Positions 25,457 to 35,659 of a stretch of 64,000 nt of DNA are shown piece by piece. Origin of the DNA: Symbiobacterium thermophilum IAM 14863 (GTDB taxonomy: Bacteria; Bacillota; Sulfobacillia; Symbiobacteriales; Symbiobacteriaceae); assembly GCF_000009905.1 (NCBI RefSeq), contig NC_006177.1, positions 2,914,001 through 2,978,000 of the forward strand. The letters run 5' to 3'. Within the stretch, counting starts at the first letter, position 1. Each line of letters begins with the position of its first letter. A program made the position numbers and the translations under genes. Under the pieces are notes generated by a model, which saw nothing but the letters and a program-made list of their open reading frames with translations, was not told the DNA's origin and did no database searches.

Positions 25457-27535
25457 ATGCGCACGCGCAACTGGCTGGCAGCGGCGGCCGGCCTGGCCCT
25501 GCTCACATCCGTGCTGCCAAATCCCGCGGCGTCGGCCGCGTCGCCCGTGCGGGTGGTGCTGGACGGCCGCCAGCTCGATCTCAGCCCCGCCGCCTACATC
25601 GAGGCGGGGAGAACCCTGGCCCCCGTGCGGGGCATCGTGGAGGCCCTGGGCGTCGATCCCGTCTGGAACCCGCAGGAACGGACGGTCGTGGTCCAACGCG
25701 GCGACCGGTACCTGAAGCTGACCATCGACGACCGTGTCGCGTGCCTGAACCCGGCCTGCACCCTGACCCGCACCCTGGACGTGCCGGCGCGCCTCGTCGG
25801 AAGCGGCCGGACCTTCATCCCCGTCCGCGCCCTGGCGGAAGCCATGGGGTTGGACATCGCATGGGACGACGCCGCGCGGACCGTCTACCTGAGTTCCACC
25901 GGATCCCCATCCAGCGGCTCCCCCTCCGGCGGATCGCCGTCGACGGGCGCGCCCTCGCCCGTGGTGCTGGAGGGCGTCACCCAGGGCCAGGTGATCACGG
26001 GCCCCGTGTCGCTCCGGGTCCGCGGGCAGAACGGCACGTACGCGTACTTCTACCTGGTGGACCCGGCCACGCGGAAGGGGCGCATGGTCGCGGCCGGCGC
26101 GGACGTCGGCAAGAGCTACACCTTCACCCCGGACCCGACGCAGGCCGGCGAGCGGCAGCTCCTGGCGGCGGTGAGGCGGCCCGACGGCACCCTGGTGTAC
26201 TCGGCGCCGGTGACGGTGCGGATCGCCCCCGACACCTCGGTCCGGCCGGTGGGCATCGACTACGGCGGGATCATCGACGGGCCCTTCACCTTCCGGCATG
26301 AGCTGAGCTTCGTGGCCACCCACGTCATCTACCAGCTGGTCGACCTGACCGACGGCTCCTGGCGCAACCTGGCCACGGTGGGCCCGGGCGAGAGCTACAC
26401 CTGGTACCCGCGGACCACCGACAACGGCCCGAAGGAGCTGTACATCTACGCCTACGACCTCAACGGCAATCATTACGTCTCCAACCCGGTCCGGGTCCAC
26501 GTCAACGTGTCCCCCAGCACCTCCTTCTCCTCCGTGAAGGAGGGCGAGACGGTGACCGGCCGGGCGCGCACCCTCTCCGTCTCGGCCAACTACCCGATCC
26601 AATCGGTCCGGTTCTACCTGGACGGCCGGCTGCTGGCCTCCGAGAACAACTACTGGTGGACCTACGGCCCCCAGGACAACGGCACCCACACCCTGCGGGT
26701 TGAGGTGACGGCGACGGACGGGCGGGTGCACACGGTCGGCCCGATCACCTTCCGCATCGCCACCGAGCCCGGCCTCTGGATGTACGGCGTCGGGCCGGGA
26801 CAGGTGATCACCGGCCAGGTAGAGATGTTCGCCATGCCCAACGTGCCCGCGGACGAGGTCCGCTACTATGCGGTGCAGAACGGGGAGCGCATCCTGATCG
26901 GCTCGGCGGGGCTCACCCACAAGGTCTCCTGGACGCCGCCGCGGGGCGGGGAGTGGATGATCTACGCCGACGCCTTCTACCAGGGCCAGCTGAAGGTCTC
27001 CACCGAGCCCATCTACGTCCGGGCCTACCTGGGGCCGACCTACGGGCCGCAGCCCATCGTCGAGAAGTCCCGGTTCAAGGACTTCGCCGCGAACCTGGCG
27101 GTGGCGTCGTACCGGGAGACGGGCATGTCGGCCGCGCTGCAGGTCGCCCAGGCCATCCTGGAGACCGGCTGGGGCCAGTACGTACCGGTGGACAAGTACA
27201 CGGGCAAGTTCTCCAACAACCTCTTCGGCATCAAGGGCCAGGGCAGCGCCGGCTCGATCGTCTCCACCACGTGGGAAGTGTACAACGGCCAGAGCTACAC
27301 CGTGGACGCCGAGTTCCGGGCCTACAACGACCCGCGGGAGAGCTGGCAGGACCACAAGGACCTGCTGCTCACCCGCCCCTGGTACGAGGTCTTCCGGGAA
27401 GTGATGAGCGACCCGGTGCTCGGGGCCTGGGGGCTGCGCAAGGGCGGGTACGCCACGGATCCCGAGTATCCGACCAAGCTGATCCGCATCATGAAGGAGA
27501 ACAACCTGTTCGAGCTGGACGTGATCCAGTTCTAG
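25457..27535 (+). CDS. Secreted glucosaminidase with copper amine oxidase-like N-terminal domain
   Basis: A 692-residue exported peptidoglycan hydrolase. A signal peptide covers about residues 1-27. The copper amine oxidase-like (stalk) domain occupies about 30-145, with the repeated hallmarks RTLAPVRGIVEALG and RTFIPVRALAEAMG. A Ser/Gly/Pro linker follows (about 150-170), then several Ig-like segments up to about 540 (TGRARTLSVSANYPIQSVRF). The C-terminal glucosaminidase domain (LytG/FlgJ type) has AILETGWGQY with the catalytic Glu, NNLFGIKGQG and FRAYNDPRESWQDH. The ATG at 25457 is nine bases after GGAGGA. It would cleave GlcNAc-MurNAc bonds outside the cell in growth or sporulation. Confidence 0.9.
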   Translation: MRTRNWLAAAAGLALLTSVLPNPAASAASPVRVVLDGRQLDLSPAAYIEAGRTLAPVRGIVEALGVDPVWNPQERTVVVQRGDRYLKLTIDDRVACLNPACTLTRTLDVPARLVGSGRTFIPVRALAEAMGLDIAWDDAARTVYLSSTGSPSSGSPSGGSPSTGAPSPVVLEGVTQGQVITGPVSLRVRGQNGTYAYFYLVDPATRKGRMVAAGADVGKSYTFTPDPTQAGERQLLAAVRRPDGTLVYSAPVTVRIAPDTSVRPVGIDYGGIIDGPFTFRHELSFVATHVIYQLVDLTDGSWRNLATVGPGESYTWYPRTTDNGPKELYIYAYDLNGNHYVSNPVRVHVNVSPSTSFSSVKEGETVTGRARTLSVSANYPIQSVRFYLDGRLLASENNYWWTYGPQDNGTHTLRVEVTATDGRVHTVGPITFRIATEPGLWMYGVGPGQVITGQVEMFAMPNVPADEVRYYAVQNGERILIGSAGLTHKVSWTPPRGGEWMIYADAFYQGQLKVSTEPIYVRAYLGPTYGPQPIVEKSRFKDFAANLAVASYRETGMSAALQVAQAILETGWGQYVPVDKYTGKFSNNLFGIKGQGSAGSIVSTTWEVYNGQSYTVDAEFRAYNDPRESWQDHKDLLLTRPWYEVFREVMSDPVLGAWGLRKGGYATDPEYPTKLIRIMKENNLFELDVIQF

Positions 27536-27547
27536 GGCAGACGCAAG

Positions 27548-27578
27548 AGAGGGCAACCCCGCCCGGGGGTTGCCCTCT
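27548..27578. terminator. Bidirectional terminator between convergent genes
   Basis: AGAGGGCAACCCC and GGGGTTGCCCTCT form a 13-bp stem with a five-base loop, between the ends of the glucosaminidase (plus) and GDPD (minus) genes. Confidence 0.8.
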
Positions 27579-27605
27579 GCCTATACCTGCGCAGACCTGC
27601 GGTGG

Positions 27606-28547
27606 CTAGTCCCGCAGCCCCAGCTCCCTCAGCACCTTCACCGCCCGGTCGGGGTAGTCGGTGATGATGCCGTGGGCGCCCAGCTGGTACAGCCGCCGCA
27701 TCTCGTCCTCGTCGTTGATCGTCCAGTAGTGAACGGCCACGTTTACCCGCTCGGCCATCCGCAGGAACCGTTCGGTGTCGAACCGCACCGTGAGCGGCCC
27801 CGCCTTCTGGGCCACCGGCACCTGGAAGGCGTCGTGGGCGGGGGCGTACAGCCGGTCGAGGTGGGACAGGTAGTGCGCCGCCACCAGGTACATGTGTTCC
27901 ACCGGGGCCGAGGTGGCCACCCGGTCGCCGGCCAGGTCGCGCCACCGCTTCGCCACGGTGCCGTGGAACGAGGCGACCAGCACCCGGTCCTCCGCCCCGT
28001 AGCGCTGGATCAGCTCCCAGAGCTGCGCCTCCATCGGCGGGTCGGCCTGCTTGATCTCGATGTTCACGGGCACCTCCGGGAAGGCCTGCAAGACCTCCTC
28101 CAGGGTCGGGATCGTGACGCCCTTGCCCCGGTAGGGATAAGTCAGCCCGCCGTCCGGCGTGAAGCGGTAGCCGAAGTCGTACCGGCGCAGCTCGGCCAGG
28201 GTCATCTCCTTGATCAGCCCGGTCCCGTCGCTCATCCGGTCGATGGTCTCGTCGTGGCTGACCACCACCACGCCGTCCCGGGTCATGTGCACGTCCAGCT
28301 CCAGGATGTCCGCCCCCTGCTCCAGGGCCAGCCGGAAGGCCTCCATGGTGTTGGAGGGCGCATGGCCCGACGCTCCCTGGTGCGCCAGCACCACGGGCCG
28401 GGGAGCCGTGAAGGGCCGGTCGGGCAACGGCCGGATGGTGAGCGCCCGCACGGCGGCCAGCGCCGCGAGCACGAGCGCCAACGTCAGCAGCACGCCCGGC
28501 CACCGGCGGGGCCGGCGGCGGGTCCGGCGAATCAGCGCGGAAGACAT
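27606..28547 (-). CDS. Glycerophosphodiester phosphodiesterase, membrane-anchored
   Basis: A 313-residue enzyme that cleaves glycerophosphodiesters into glycerol 3-phosphate and an alcohol. One N-terminal membrane helix (about 17-38, after a very basic stretch RRTRRRPRR) places the catalytic domain outside the cell. The TIM-barrel motifs are VLAHQGASGHAPSNTMEAF with catalytic His and Glu, ADILELDVHMTRDGVVVVSH with the metal ligands and second His, and the later INIEIK-type strand (VPVNIEIKQAD). The ATG at 28547 lies eight bases after GGGAGG. It may recycle lipid or teichoic-acid headgroups. It is followed by a convergent terminator. Confidence 0.92.
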   Translation of the reverse strand: MSSALIRRTRRRPRRWPGVLLTLALVLAALAAVRALTIRPLPDRPFTAPRPVVLAHQGASGHAPSNTMEAFRLALEQGADILELDVHMTRDGVVVVSHDETIDRMSDGTGLIKEMTLAELRRYDFGYRFTPDGGLTYPYRGKGVTIPTLEEVLQAFPEVPVNIEIKQADPPMEAQLWELIQRYGAEDRVLVASFHGTVAKRWRDLAGDRVATSAPVEHMYLVAAHYLSHLDRLYAPAHDAFQVPVAQKAGPLTVRFDTERFLRMAERVNVAVHYWTINDEDEMRRLYQLGAHGIITDYPDRAVKVLRELGLRD

Positions 28548-28566
28548 GCCGTCCACCTCCCGTTGC

Positions 28567-29256
28567 TCAGGTAAGGAGCAGCGACCGCAGGAGCTGCAGG
28601 GCCACCCCCCACATGATCACCGCGGAAGCCCGGATCAGCCAGCGCTGCAGGTTGGCCCCCGCCGCCAGCACGCCCATCAGGTGGCCGGCCAGCGAGAGGC
28701 CGAAGAACCAGACCCAGGACACCGCGATGCAGGCCAGCGAAAACGCCAGGCGGGCTGTGCCGGTGTACGCCAGCGCGCCGGTCCCGATCACCGCCACCGT
28801 GTCGAGGATGGCGTGCGGGTTGAGCAGCGAGACCGACGCGGCAAAGGCCACCTGCCGCCGGGCGGGCCACGCCTCGTCCGGCGCCGCGTCACCGGCCGGG
28901 CCGGACGGCCCGCCGCCCGGGGCCGCCCCCCGGGCCGTGCCGGGGGTCCCGCCCGAGTCCCGGTCGACGGCGGCCGCAGCGCGCCACGTGGACCAGCCCA
29001 TGTAGAGGAGGAAGAGGACGCCGCACCACTGCAGGGCCATCTGGAGCCAGGGAACCGTGAGCAGCACCAGCGAGAGGCCCGAGACCGCGAGCGTGATGAG
29101 CAGCGTGTCGCTGACGGCCGCGGTCAGCACGGAGGGCAGCGCCCCCGTCCAGCGGCGGTGCAGCGCGCCCTGTGTGAGCACAAACGTGTTCTGGGCGCCC
29201 AGCGGAAGGATCAGCCCGAAGGAAAGCACCAGTCCGTGCAAAAGCGCCGTGCCCAA
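28567..29256 (-). CDS. LysE/ArgO-family amino acid exporter
   Basis: A 229-residue membrane protein with six hydrophobic segments, exporting basic or related amino acids. The LysE family hallmarks are the opening GLVLSFGLILPLGAQNTFVL, which includes the P-G-Q-N block, and the later SLLNPHAILDTVAVIGTGAL. A hydrophilic Gly/Pro loop of about 30 residues in the middle (GTPGTARGAAPGGGPSGPA) is longer than in typical members. The TTG start follows GGAGGG by six bases and overlaps the end of homoserine dehydrogenase, so the two are co-expressed. This suggests, as inference, that threonine or lysine pathway excess is exported. Confidence 0.85.
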   Translation of the reverse strand: MGTALLHGLVLSFGLILPLGAQNTFVLTQGALHRRWTGALPSVLTAAVSDTLLITLAVSGLSLVLLTVPWLQMALQWCGVLFLLYMGWSTWRAAAAVDRDSGGTPGTARGAAPGGGPSGPAGDAAPDEAWPARRQVAFAASVSLLNPHAILDTVAVIGTGALAYTGTARLAFSLACIAVSWVWFFGLSLAGHLMGVLAAGANLQRWLIRASAVIMWGVALQLLRSLLLT

Positions 29257-29258
29257 GG

Positions 29259-30569
29259 CTAACCCTCCACGCGGATCACGTTGTCCACCCGGAGCACCGT
29301 GTCCCGCATCTCCTTCAGGTCGCGGACCACCGCCTGGAGGTTGGCGTCCTGCACCGTGTGGGTCACCAGCACCAGCTCGGCTGCGCCGCCGTCGTCGGGA
29401 TGGTCTGGCCCGCCCGAGGCCTGCACCACCTCGGCCAGGGAGACCCCGTGCTCGCCGAACCGCTCGGCGATCCGGGCCAGGCTGCCGGGCGCGTCCACCG
29501 CGTGCAGCCGCAGGTAGTAGCGGCTGCGGGTCTCCTCGATGGGCAGGACCCGCTTCTCGAAGTAGACGGTGTGGGCATCGCCGGCGCGCCGCCCCGGCGT
29601 CCGCTTGGACAGCGCGGCGGCGATCAGGTCGGAGACCACGGCCGATGCGGTGGGTCCGGCGCCGGCGCCCCGCCCGTAGAACATCGTCTCGCCGACCGGA
29701 TCGCCCACGGTGTAGATGGCGTTGAACGATCCGGCTACGCTGGCCAGGGGATGGGTGTGGGGGATGAACGCCGGGTGGACCCGCGCCTCGATCTCGCCGT
29801 CCACCTCCTTCCCGATGGCCAGGAGCTTCAGCACCCAGCCGAACCGGCGGCCGTACTCGATGTCGCGCGGCGTCACGCGCGTGATCCCCTCGGTGTAGAC
29901 CATCCCGGGCTTGACCCGGGAGAGGAAGCAGATGGTGCAGAGGATGGCCAGCTTTCGGGCGGCGTCGAATCCCTGGACGTCGTTGGTCGGGTCGGGCTCG
30001 GCGTAGCCCAGGGCCTGCGCCTCCTGCAGGGCCTCCTCGTAACTCCTGCCGTACTGGCTCATCTGGGTCAGGATGTAGTTGGTCGTCCCATTGACGATGC
30101 CCATCACCTGGCGCATCGTGTTGGCCGCCAGGGCCTCCTTCAGCGGCCGGATGATGGGGATGCCGCCCCCCACGGACGCCTCGAAGTAGATCTCGGCATC
30201 GCCGATCTCACCGGCGTCGTACAGGTCCTTGTCGTAGTCGGCCATCACGTCCTTGTTGGCGGTCACGATGGTCTTCCCGCGCCTCAGGGCCTCGACCAGG
30301 TAGGTCCGGGCCGGCTCGATGCCGCCCATCAGCTCCACCACGATGCGGATGGAAGGATCGTCCAGAATCTCGCTCACGTCCTCCGTCAGCGGGAGTCCCT
30401 CGAAACCGGGCCGCGGCTTGGAGGCATCGCGCACCAGCACCTTGGCCAGCTCCAGGTTGAGGCCGGTCTTCAGGTGCAGCATCTCCCGGCTCTCCTGCAG
30501 GAGCTTCACCACCCCTTTGCCGACGGTGCCGAGTCCCAGAATGGCGAACCGCATGGTCTGTTTCTCCAA
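29259..30569 (-). CDS. hom: Homoserine dehydrogenase
   Basis: A 436-residue NAD(P)-dependent enzyme converting aspartate semialdehyde to homoserine on the way to threonine and methionine. It has the nucleotide loop GLGTVGKGVV at residue 12, the segment VVELMGGIEPARTYLVEALR, TANKDVMA, the substrate segment GIVNGTTNYILTQMS, and the catalytic DPTNDVQGFDAARKLAILC. A C-terminal ACT domain (about 350-436) suggests feedback control by threonine. The TTG start lies eight bases after AAAGGAGGGG; the ATG five codons later is an alternative. It is followed immediately by the LysE-type exporter. Confidence 0.95.
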   Translation of the reverse strand: MEKQTMRFAILGLGTVGKGVVKLLQESREMLHLKTGLNLELAKVLVRDASKPRPGFEGLPLTEDVSEILDDPSIRIVVELMGGIEPARTYLVEALRRGKTIVTANKDVMADYDKDLYDAGEIGDAEIYFEASVGGGIPIIRPLKEALAANTMRQVMGIVNGTTNYILTQMSQYGRSYEEALQEAQALGYAEPDPTNDVQGFDAARKLAILCTICFLSRVKPGMVYTEGITRVTPRDIEYGRRFGWVLKLLAIGKEVDGEIEARVHPAFIPHTHPLASVAGSFNAIYTVGDPVGETMFYGRGAGAGPTASAVVSDLIAAALSKRTPGRRAGDAHTVYFEKRVLPIEETRSRYYLRLHAVDAPGSLARIAERFGEHGVSLAEVVQASGGPDHPDDGGAAELVLVTHTVQDANLQAVVRDLKEMRDTVLRVDNVIRVEG

Positions 30570-30649
30570 CCACAGCCCCTCCTTTACCGCTCTACCGCAA
30601 CGATGAATTCGAGTTCCACCGCCGACCTCCTGCCCCGGCGCCTGGCGCC

Positions 30650-32620
30650 TCAGCCTCGACCGGTGCCGGCGAGAAACGCCTTCACCTCCGCCAGATCGGT
30701 GACCCGCCGTGCGCCCTCGGGGAAGGCCTCCTCCACCGCCCCGGCCCAGTCGGCGCCCCGGTAGGACCGGTCCAGCAGGGCGATGACCCCCCGGTCCTCG
30801 GCGGTACGGATGAGCCGGCCCATCCCCTGCTTCAGCTTGATCAGCATCTCGGGCAGGTCGACGGCCCGGAAGGGGTCCTGCCCGGCCGCCTGCGCCTGCC
30901 CACGCCGTTCACGGATCAGCGGGTCGTGCTCGGGGAAGGGCAGGTACGGAAGGATGACGCAGGACAGCGCCTCGCCGCGCACGTCGACGCCCTCCCAGAA
31001 GCCGGCACCGACCAGCACCGAGTCCACCTCGGCCCGGAACCGCTCCAGCTGCGCCCCCCGGTCGCCGTCTCCCTCGTAGATCACGGGCCACGGAAGGTGG
31101 TGCGCCGCCAGCGCCTGCCGCCAGCGCCGCACCTCCGCCAGCGACCGCACCAGGATGAGCGCCCGGCCACCGGTGGCATGCAGCACCCGCACCGCCTCGT
31201 CCACCACGGCGTCGACAGCAGCATCCGGGCCGGCGGCATTCATACCGGAGCCTTCGTCCGGCGGCAGGTAGACCAGCGACTGCCGGCCCAGGTCGAAAGG
31301 CACGCCCACCCGGCTCTGGTCGAAACGGCTGAGCCCCAGCACCCGGGCCTGGTAGTCCGGCTCCAGGGTGGCCGAGGAGAAGACCACCGGCGTTCCGGGC
31401 TTCAGGAGGTCGCCACCGAAGAGCGGCTTCGGCCGGCGGGGCACGACCCACAGCTCGTCCCCCTCCCGCCAGACCACCGACTCGGGCCTGCGGAACAGCC
31501 GCAGTGCGGCCCGCAGTTCGTCAATCCGATTCTGATAGGCCTGCAGTTCGGTCTCGCTGGACTGCCCCTCGCTCATCGCCTCCTCGGTGACCAGTTCGGT
31601 CTGCAGCAGGTCGAGGGCCTGGTCCAGCCGGGCGGCGGCCTTCAGGAGCAGCTCGCTGCGATCCACATCCCGCTTGCCCTCACCGGGCCTGGTGTGCACA
31701 TCCAGCGCCTGCATGAAACTGTCCGCGGCGACAAGGGCCGCCTCCAGCCGCCACGCCACCTGCTCCCGGGCGTGCCAGTACTCCAGCCGCTCCAGGGTCC
31801 GCCTCAGCCGGCGCTGGCTCAGGGACCAGCCTTGGGCCCGCTGCCAGGTCTCGGGAAAGTGGTGGCCCTCGTCGAAGATCACCGCCGAGTAGCTGGGCAG
31901 AATCGGCAGCATCCCGCCTTCCAGCAGGTCGTTGCGGGTAAGCAGGTCCTGGGCGAAGAGCCGGTGGTCGCAGACGACCAGGTCCGCGGCCGCGCGGTGC
32001 TGCCGGCGGGCGGCGACCATCAGGCAGTGGCCCCGGCGGGGGCAGGTGTCGCAGTTCAGCGACGGATCCCAGCTCACCAGTTCCCACAGATCGTCGGGCA
32101 CTCCGGGAACCTCGGAGCGGGCCCCGGTGCCGGTGCGCCTGGCCCAGTGGATGAGCTCGGACCAGCCCTCGGGTTCCTCGCCGGATCCGAAGTCGCCGGC
32201 CTCCACCTTCATCTCGCACACATAATCGGCCGGATTGCCGGCCACCCGCACATCGATGTCCAGGTTCAGCAGCCGGGACAGCGTCTGGATGTCGCCGTCG
32301 GGACCAGTGAGCTGCGCCTTCAGCACGCTGGAGGCGCTGGCCACCACGACCGGCCGGCCGCGCATCCGCGCGTGGCAGACGGCGGGCAGGAGGTACGCGA
32401 AGGTCTTGCCGGTGCCGGGTCCGGCCTCCGCCAGCAGGGTGGAGCCTTCGGTCAGCGCGCGGGCAATGCGGAAGGCGGTGTAGATCTGCTCTTCCCGCAC
32501 CTCAAAGCCGTGCTCGGGCAGCACGTCGTAGAAGACGCGCCCCAGCCAGTCGTTCAGCCCCTGCCGGTATTCGGACTCGTTGTGCGCTGTAAACGGCAGC
32601 TTGGTCCAGCGAATCTGCAA
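30650..32620 (-). CDS. DinG/XPD-family ATP-dependent DNA helicase
   Basis: A 656-residue superfamily 2 helicase. Motif I is AEAGPGTGKTFAYLLP (about 65). The Fe-S cluster ligands are likely the cysteines in YVCEMK and CDTCPRRGHC, the XPD/DinG pattern. Motif II reads FDEGHHFPE, so DEGH instead of DEAH. Motif VI is LKQGMGRLIRTAEDRGVIAL. Such enzymes unwind forked DNA in the 5'-3' direction during repair. Bacillus-type DinG also carries an exonuclease domain, which is absent here, so this is the YoaA-like short form. The TTG start follows AGGAGGGG. The neighbours are unrelated metabolic genes. Confidence 0.88.
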   Translation of the reverse strand: MQIRWTKLPFTAHNESEYRQGLNDWLGRVFYDVLPEHGFEVREEQIYTAFRIARALTEGSTLLAEAGPGTGKTFAYLLPAVCHARMRGRPVVVASASSVLKAQLTGPDGDIQTLSRLLNLDIDVRVAGNPADYVCEMKVEAGDFGSGEEPEGWSELIHWARRTGTGARSEVPGVPDDLWELVSWDPSLNCDTCPRRGHCLMVAARRQHRAAADLVVCDHRLFAQDLLTRNDLLEGGMLPILPSYSAVIFDEGHHFPETWQRAQGWSLSQRRLRRTLERLEYWHAREQVAWRLEAALVAADSFMQALDVHTRPGEGKRDVDRSELLLKAAARLDQALDLLQTELVTEEAMSEGQSSETELQAYQNRIDELRAALRLFRRPESVVWREGDELWVVPRRPKPLFGGDLLKPGTPVVFSSATLEPDYQARVLGLSRFDQSRVGVPFDLGRQSLVYLPPDEGSGMNAAGPDAAVDAVVDEAVRVLHATGGRALILVRSLAEVRRWRQALAAHHLPWPVIYEGDGDRGAQLERFRAEVDSVLVGAGFWEGVDVRGEALSCVILPYLPFPEHDPLIRERRGQAQAAGQDPFRAVDLPEMLIKLKQGMGRLIRTAEDRGVIALLDRSYRGADWAGAVEEAFPEGARRVTDLAEVKAFLAGTGRG

Positions 32621-32732
32621 ACAGGACCCCTCCTGGCGGTGCTCTGGTAGCTTCTAGAGTACCCGACCGGACAACCCTTGGAAAGAGGCGCCCGAAGCCA
32701 CCCTCCCGGGGGCCTTCGCCATGCAGGCCAAA

Positions 32733-32758
32733 CGGCCCCGCCGTACGTGGCGGGGCCG
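32733..32758 (-). terminator. Terminator of the P5C dehydrogenase gene
   Basis: On the minus strand CGGCCCCGCC and GGCGGGGCCG pair across six bases, followed by TTTGG, 23 bases after the stop. Confidence 0.75.
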
Positions 32759-32780
32759 CTGTTCGTTATCCTTCGACCTG

Positions 32781-34343
32781 CTACAGCTTCTCGCTGACCG
32801 CCTTGGCCTGCAGGAAGAGCAGCAGGTAGTCGTGTCCGCCGGTCTTGGAGTCGGTGCCGCTCATGTTGAAGCCGCCGAAGGGGTGCACCCCCACCAGGGC
32901 GCCGGTGGACTTGCGGTTGAGGTAGAGGTTTCCCACGAAGAAGTGGCGCCGTGCGTACTCCAGGTTGGCCCGGTTGCGGGAGTAGACGGACCCGGTGAGG
33001 CCGTACTCGGTGTCGTTGGCGATGCGGATGGCATCCTCGAAATCCTTCGCCTTCATGATCGCCAGCACCGGACCGAAGATCTCCTCCTGGCCGATGCGGG
33101 CCCTGGAATCCACGTCGGCGAAGATGGTCGGCTGGATGAAGTAGCCGCCGGTCTCGGACGCCAGCGGGGACGGGCCGCCGCCCAGCACCAGCCGACCCTC
33201 CTGCTTGCCGATCTCGATGTAGTGGAGGATGGACTTGAACGCCGATTCGTCGGCCACGGGACCCTGGTGGACCTCCGGATCGCGCGGATCGCCCTGCACC
33301 AGCTTCTTCGTGCGCTCCACGATGCGCTCGATCATCTCTTCGTAGACGTCCTGGTGGATGATCGCGCGGGAGCAGGCGGAGCACTTCTGCCCCTGGAAGC
33401 CGTAGGCCGAGGCCACGATCCCGTCCGCTGCGGCATCCAGGTCGGCCTCCCGGTCCACCACGATGGCGTCCTTGCCGCCCATCTCGGCGACGACCCGCTT
33501 GATCCAGCGCTGACCGGGCGCGGTCTTCGCCGCGACCTCGTTGATGCGCAGGCCGACCTCCTTCGAGCCGGTGAAGCTGATGAACCGGGTCTGCGGGTGG
33601 CCCACCAGGTAGTCGCCCACCGAGCCGCCGGGACCCGGCAGGTAGTTGAGCACGCCGGGCGGCAGGCCGGCCTCTTCCATCACCTCGGCGAAGAGCGCCG
33701 CCACGACCGGGGTGAGCGACGAGGGCTTCAGGATGACGGTGTTGCCGGCGACGATGGCCGAGGCGGTCATGCCCACCGTGATGGCGCACGGGAAGTTCCA
33801 GGGCGGGATGATCAGCCCGACGCCCAGCGGGATGTAGTAGAGCTCGTTGTCCTCGCCGGGAATCCGGGTGAGCGGCTGCGGCTCGGACAGCCGGTACATC
33901 TCGCGGGCGTAGTACTCCAGGAAGTCGATCGCCTCCGCGGTGTCGGCGTCGGCCTCGACCCAGCTCTTGCCGATCTCCACCACCATGGTCGCCGAGAACT
34001 CGTGCTTCCGGCGGCGCATGATGGCTGCGGCCTTCAGGAGGATCCGCGCCCGCGCCTTCGGGCTCACCCGGCTCCAATCCTGGAACGCCGCGAGGGCGGC
34101 GGCCATGGCCTTGTCCGCCAGATCCCGGTCGGCCTTGGCCACCGAACCGATGACCTCTTTGGGGTTGGCCGGATTGGTGGACAGGATCCGATCCCGCGTC
34201 ATGATCCGCTCCCCGCCGATGATCAGCGGGTACTCCCGGCCGAAGCGGCTCTGCACCAGCTCCAGGGCACGCCGGAAGGCCTCGCGGTTCTGCGGCAGCG
34301 AGAAGTCGGTCAACGGCTCGTTCTGGAAGGGCACGACAGCCAT
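32781..34343 (-). CDS. L-glutamate gamma-semialdehyde (P5C) dehydrogenase
   Basis: A 520-residue aldehyde dehydrogenase oxidising glutamate semialdehyde, formed from proline or arginine, to glutamate. Hallmarks are [23 protein letters not shown], the general base Glu in [14 protein letters not shown], the catalytic Cys in [14 protein letters not shown] and the ending [16 protein letters not shown] typical of RocA/PruA enzymes. The ATG at 34343 lies nine bases after AGGAGG; ORF codons just upstream overlap that site. No proline dehydrogenase gene is present nearby, so it probably serves arginine or proline use encoded elsewhere. Confidence 0.92.
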   Translation of the reverse strand: MAVVPFQNEPLTDFSLPQNREAFRRALELVQSRFGREYPLIIGGERIMTRDRILSTNPANPKEVIGSVAKADRDLADKAMAAALAAFQDWSRVSPKARARILLKAAAIMRRRKHEFSATMVVEIGKSWVEADADTAEAIDFLEYYAREMYRLSEPQPLTRIPGEDNELYYIPLGVGLIIPPWNFPCAITVGMTASAIVAGNTVILKPSSLTPVVAALFAEVMEEAGLPPGVLNYLPGPGGSVGDYLVGHPQTRFISFTGSKEVGLRINEVAAKTAPGQRWIKRVVAEMGGKDAIVVDREADLDAAADGIVASAYGFQGQKCSACSRAIIHQDVYEEMIERIVERTKKLVQGDPRDPEVHQGPVADESAFKSILHYIEIGKQEGRLVLGGGPSPLASETGGYFIQPTIFADVDSRARIGQEEIFGPVLAIMKAKDFEDAIRIANDTEYGLTGSVYSRNRANLEYARRHFFVGNLYLNRKSTGALVGVHPFGGFNMSGTDSKTGGHDYLLLFLQAKAVSEKL

Positions 34344-34438
34344 GAGCACCAACCTCCTTCACTCGGTATGCAATCATGCATATTCCGTGAAGGCGGCCCC
34401 GCTTCCTGCAAGAATAGGCTGCAATTTTCCTGAAGCGG

Positions 34439-35659
34439 CTAGGGGAGGGTGCGAATCGCCTTCACCCGGATGAGTCCCATGTAGACGGTCCAGGCGAGCG
34501 CGATCAGCGCGTTCAGGGTCAGGGCCAGGGAGGGGCCGAGGTAGTCGAAGGCCATCCCCATCGGTCCCTGGCCCAGGGGCATCATCGCCAGGGCCGTCAT
34601 GGTGTAGGCCGACATGACCCGGCCGCGCATCTCGTCGCCCACGTTGGTCTGCAGCAGGGTGTTCAGCGTCGTCTGCCAGGTCATGTTCAGCCCGCCGACC
34701 AGCACCAGCAGCGCCAGCGACACGTACAGGTTGGTCGACCAGCTGAAGGCGATCAGCGAGGCGGGGAACAGAATGCCCGCGCCCAGCAGCAGCTTCCCTT
34801 TCCACTGAATGTTGGTCGCGGAGGCGATGGCCAGCATGAAGATCACGGTGCCCAGGGCCGGGGCGGCCTGCATGAGGCCGGCCGTGTCCACGTCGCCGTG
34901 CACCACGTCCCGGGCGAACACCGTGATGAACTGCTGATACGGCCGGGCGAAGAAGGACGTCACCGCGGCCATGGAGATGAGCGCCAGGATGACCTGGTTG
35001 TGCCCGATGAACGAGAGGCCGGCCCGCAGGTCCTCGAGCATCGACGTCTTCCCACCCCCGGGCGCGTGGGGCGGAAACTCCATGAGCGCCAGCGCGATGA
35101 ACACCGCGACAAAGCTGACCGCGTTCACGTAGAAGCAGCCGGCAAACCCGATCAGCGGCACCAGCACCCCCGTCAGCGACGGCCCGAACAGGGCGGCGCC
35201 GTTGAAGGCGATGGAGTTGAACGAGATGGCGGCGTGCAGGTTGTGGCGGGGCACCAGGTGCGGGACCAGCGCGTGGCGGGCCGGCTGGTCGAACGCCTGC
35301 GCACAGGCGGAGACGGCCGAGAGCAGGACCACGTGCCAGACCTGGATGTGCCCCAGCAGCGTCAGCGTCCCCAGGAGCGCAGCGCTGATCATCTGCACCG
35401 TCTGGGTGACGTACAGAATCCTCCGCTTGGGCAGCCGGTCGGCCACCGTGCCGCCGATCAGCGACAGGAAGATCAGCGGGAATGCCCGCACAAAGCCAAC
35501 CGTGCCCAGCCAGGCTGCGCTGTTGGAAAGGTCGTAGACCAGCCATCCCTGGGCGACGGACTGAATCCAGGCCCCGGCGTTGGAGACGAGGAAGCCGAAC
35601 CAGTAGAGCATGTAGTTCCGATGACGCAGCAGAGCCAGTACTCCCCGCTCTTCGTGCAT
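34439..35659 (-). CDS. MFS transporter, EntS/DHA3-like
   Basis: A 406-residue major facilitator protein with about twelve hydrophobic segments. The first loop reads LIGGTVADRLPKRRILYVTQ, a variant of the GxxxDRxGRR motif, and MRGRVMSAYTMTALAMMPLG is typical of the EntS/DHA3 group, which exports siderophores, macrolides or similar compounds. The ATG at 35659 follows GGAGGTTGG. It has its own untranslated leader and no partner gene, so the substrate cannot be inferred. Confidence 0.87.
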   Translation of the reverse strand: MHEERGVLALLRHRNYMLYWFGFLVSNAGAWIQSVAQGWLVYDLSNSAAWLGTVGFVRAFPLIFLSLIGGTVADRLPKRRILYVTQTVQMISAALLGTLTLLGHIQVWHVVLLSAVSACAQAFDQPARHALVPHLVPRHNLHAAISFNSIAFNGAALFGPSLTGVLVPLIGFAGCFYVNAVSFVAVFIALALMEFPPHAPGGGKTSMLEDLRAGLSFIGHNQVILALISMAAVTSFFARPYQQFITVFARDVVHGDVDTAGLMQAAPALGTVIFMLAIASATNIQWKGKLLLGAGILFPASLIAFSWSTNLYVSLALLVLVGGLNMTWQTTLNTLLQTNVGDEMRGRVMSAYTMTALAMMPLGQGPMGMAFDYLGPSLALTLNALIALAWTVYMGLIRVKAIRTLP